DNA of 6,030 nucleotides, taken from the NCBI GenBank assembly GCA_900551465.1, contig URWL01000138.1, forward strand, positions 1 through 6,030. Reading direction: 5' to 3'. The notes under the pieces are model-generated. The model had not been told where the DNA came from. It saw only the letters and a program-made list of their open reading frames with translations, and made no database searches. This DNA comes from an uncultured Blautia sp. (GTDB lineage Bacteria; Bacillota; Clostridia; Lachnospirales; Lachnospiraceae). Shown piece by piece: positions 5,412 through 6,030 of this stretch (position 1 is the first letter of the stretch; each line of letters begins with the position of its first letter). Made by a program: the position numbers and the translations under genes.

Positions 5412-6030
5412 TTATTTCTGAAGAAGCATTTCCAGCCTTCTGGCTGCCTCTTTCGTATCTTCAGGAGATCCAAAGGTGGAAAAGCGGAAATATCCTTCCC
5501 CACAGGCGCCAAATCCTTCCCCTGGGGTTCCTACTACCTGAATTTCATTAAGAAGATAATCAAAAAACTCCCAGCTTCCCATTCCATTCGGGCATTTCAT
5601 CCAAATATAAGGAGCATTTTTTCCTCCACAGTACCAAATGCCAAGCCGATCCAGGGCTTCCATCAGGCAGGCTCCATTCTTTTTATAAATTTCAATTCCA
5701 TGCCGGATCTGCCGCTGTCCTTCTTCTGTAAAAACAGCCACAGCACCTTTTTGGATAATATAAGATACTCCGTTTGTTTTGGTGGTACGATTTCTTACCC
5801 ACATCTGGTTCAGATTCATTCCGCCACGAGACAGTTCTTTTGGAATTACTGTATATCCGCAGCGTGTTCCTGTAAAGCCTGCCGTCTTAGACAGAGAACA
5901 GATCTCAATGGCACAGGTTCTTGCTTCCGGAATCTCAAAAATGCTGTGAGGAATTTCATCTTCTTCAATAAAGGCCTCATATGCAGCATCAAACAGAATA
6001 ACAGCGTTCATTTTATTTGCATAGTCTACC
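5412..6030 (-). CDS. dapL: LL-diaminopimelate aminotransferase, C-terminal part (5' end beyond window)
   Basis: This PLP enzyme converts L-tetrahydrodipicolinate plus glutamate directly to LL-diaminopimelate, the short DapL route to lysine and cell-wall diaminopimelate found in Clostridia and some other lineages. About 206 of roughly 400 residues are visible, and the frame runs off the right edge (VDYANK precedes the first Met at 6011). Diagnostic parts are FDAAYEAF, the PLP-lysine motif SLSKTAGFTGTR (Lys codon 5886-5888), TTKTNGVSYI, a GGKNAPYIW stretch, the SWEFFDYLL helix, GTPGEGFG and GYFRFSTFG, whose Arg (codon 5484-5486) binds the substrate carboxylate in this fold. The visible half is intact, ending with TAA at 5412-5414. 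It is probably chromosomal housekeeping and separate from the two-component operon, which has its own promoter. Confidence 0.92.
   Translation of the reverse strand, partial: VDYANKMNAVILFDAAYEAFIEEDEIPHSIFEIPEARTCAIEICSLSKTAGFTGTRCGYTVIPKELSRGGMNLNQMWVRNRTTKTNGVSYIIQKGAVAVFTEEGQRQIRHGIEIYKKNGACLMEALDRLGIWYCGGKNAPYIWMKCPNGMGSWEFFDYLLNEIQVVGTPGEGFGACGEGYFRFSTFGSPEDTKEAARRLEMLLQK

Noticed and set aside
1..6030. CRISPR arrays, tRNA or rRNA genes, and FMN riboswitch.
   Set aside because: No regularly spaced repeats, tRNA-like CCA/TTCGA arrangement, rRNA sequence or conserved riboswitch core was seen. Any riboswitch for ribU would lie left of the window.

Overview
The window looks like a low-to-mid-GC Firmicute of the Clostridia, most likely a gut Lachnospiraceae. 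The signs are an LL-diaminopimelate aminotransferase of clostridial type, a Bce-like two-component system, and a fragment resembling Tn1549/Tn916-family conjugative elements. It is a mosaic of four blocks with visibly different base composition. 110-bp samples that I counted give about 35% GC at 601-710, 60% at 1311-1420, 32% at 1681-1790 and 58% at 3001-3110.

Block 1 (1-1310, + strand, AT-rich) is a two-gene riboflavin module. It holds a RibU-like ECF-transporter substrate-binding subunit, then an overlapping gene for an unusual protein: a bacterial-type riboflavin kinase (FMN-forming) fused to a complete OmpR/PhoB-type winged-helix DNA-binding domain. Uptake and phosphorylation would trap riboflavin as FMN, and the fused domain could let the enzyme report flavin status to a promoter. 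This is the most interesting item in the window.

Block 2 (about 1311-1675, GC-rich) is a hairpin-rich leader followed by the start of a small sigma-factor-like gene typical of Tn1549-like integrative elements. The gene is cut off after about 73 residues. The riboflavin module therefore appears to be cargo of an integrative element, lying just before the sigma-like gene.

Block 3 (about 1676-2986, AT-rich, gene on the - strand) carries one gene for a roughly 350-residue protein built of six tandem 40-residue helical modules, possibly DNA-binding. Its candidate promoter has a -10 box inside a perfect 15-bp palindrome. The 260 bp beyond it is AT-rich and apparently non-coding.

Block 4 (about 2987-6030, all on the - strand) is chromosomal in character. 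Its transcription order is dapL (3' part only), a promoter, a response regulator, an intramembrane-sensing histidine kinase with a 4-bp overlap, and a Bce-like ABC ATPase. The ATPase is broken in its Walker B motif exactly where Block 3 begins, and no permease follows. The sensor pair looks intact but its presumed transporter target is destroyed here.

The two breakpoints (about 1675 and 2986) each truncate a gene, so the window records element insertion and/or deletion. An assembly chimera cannot be excluded from sequence alone.
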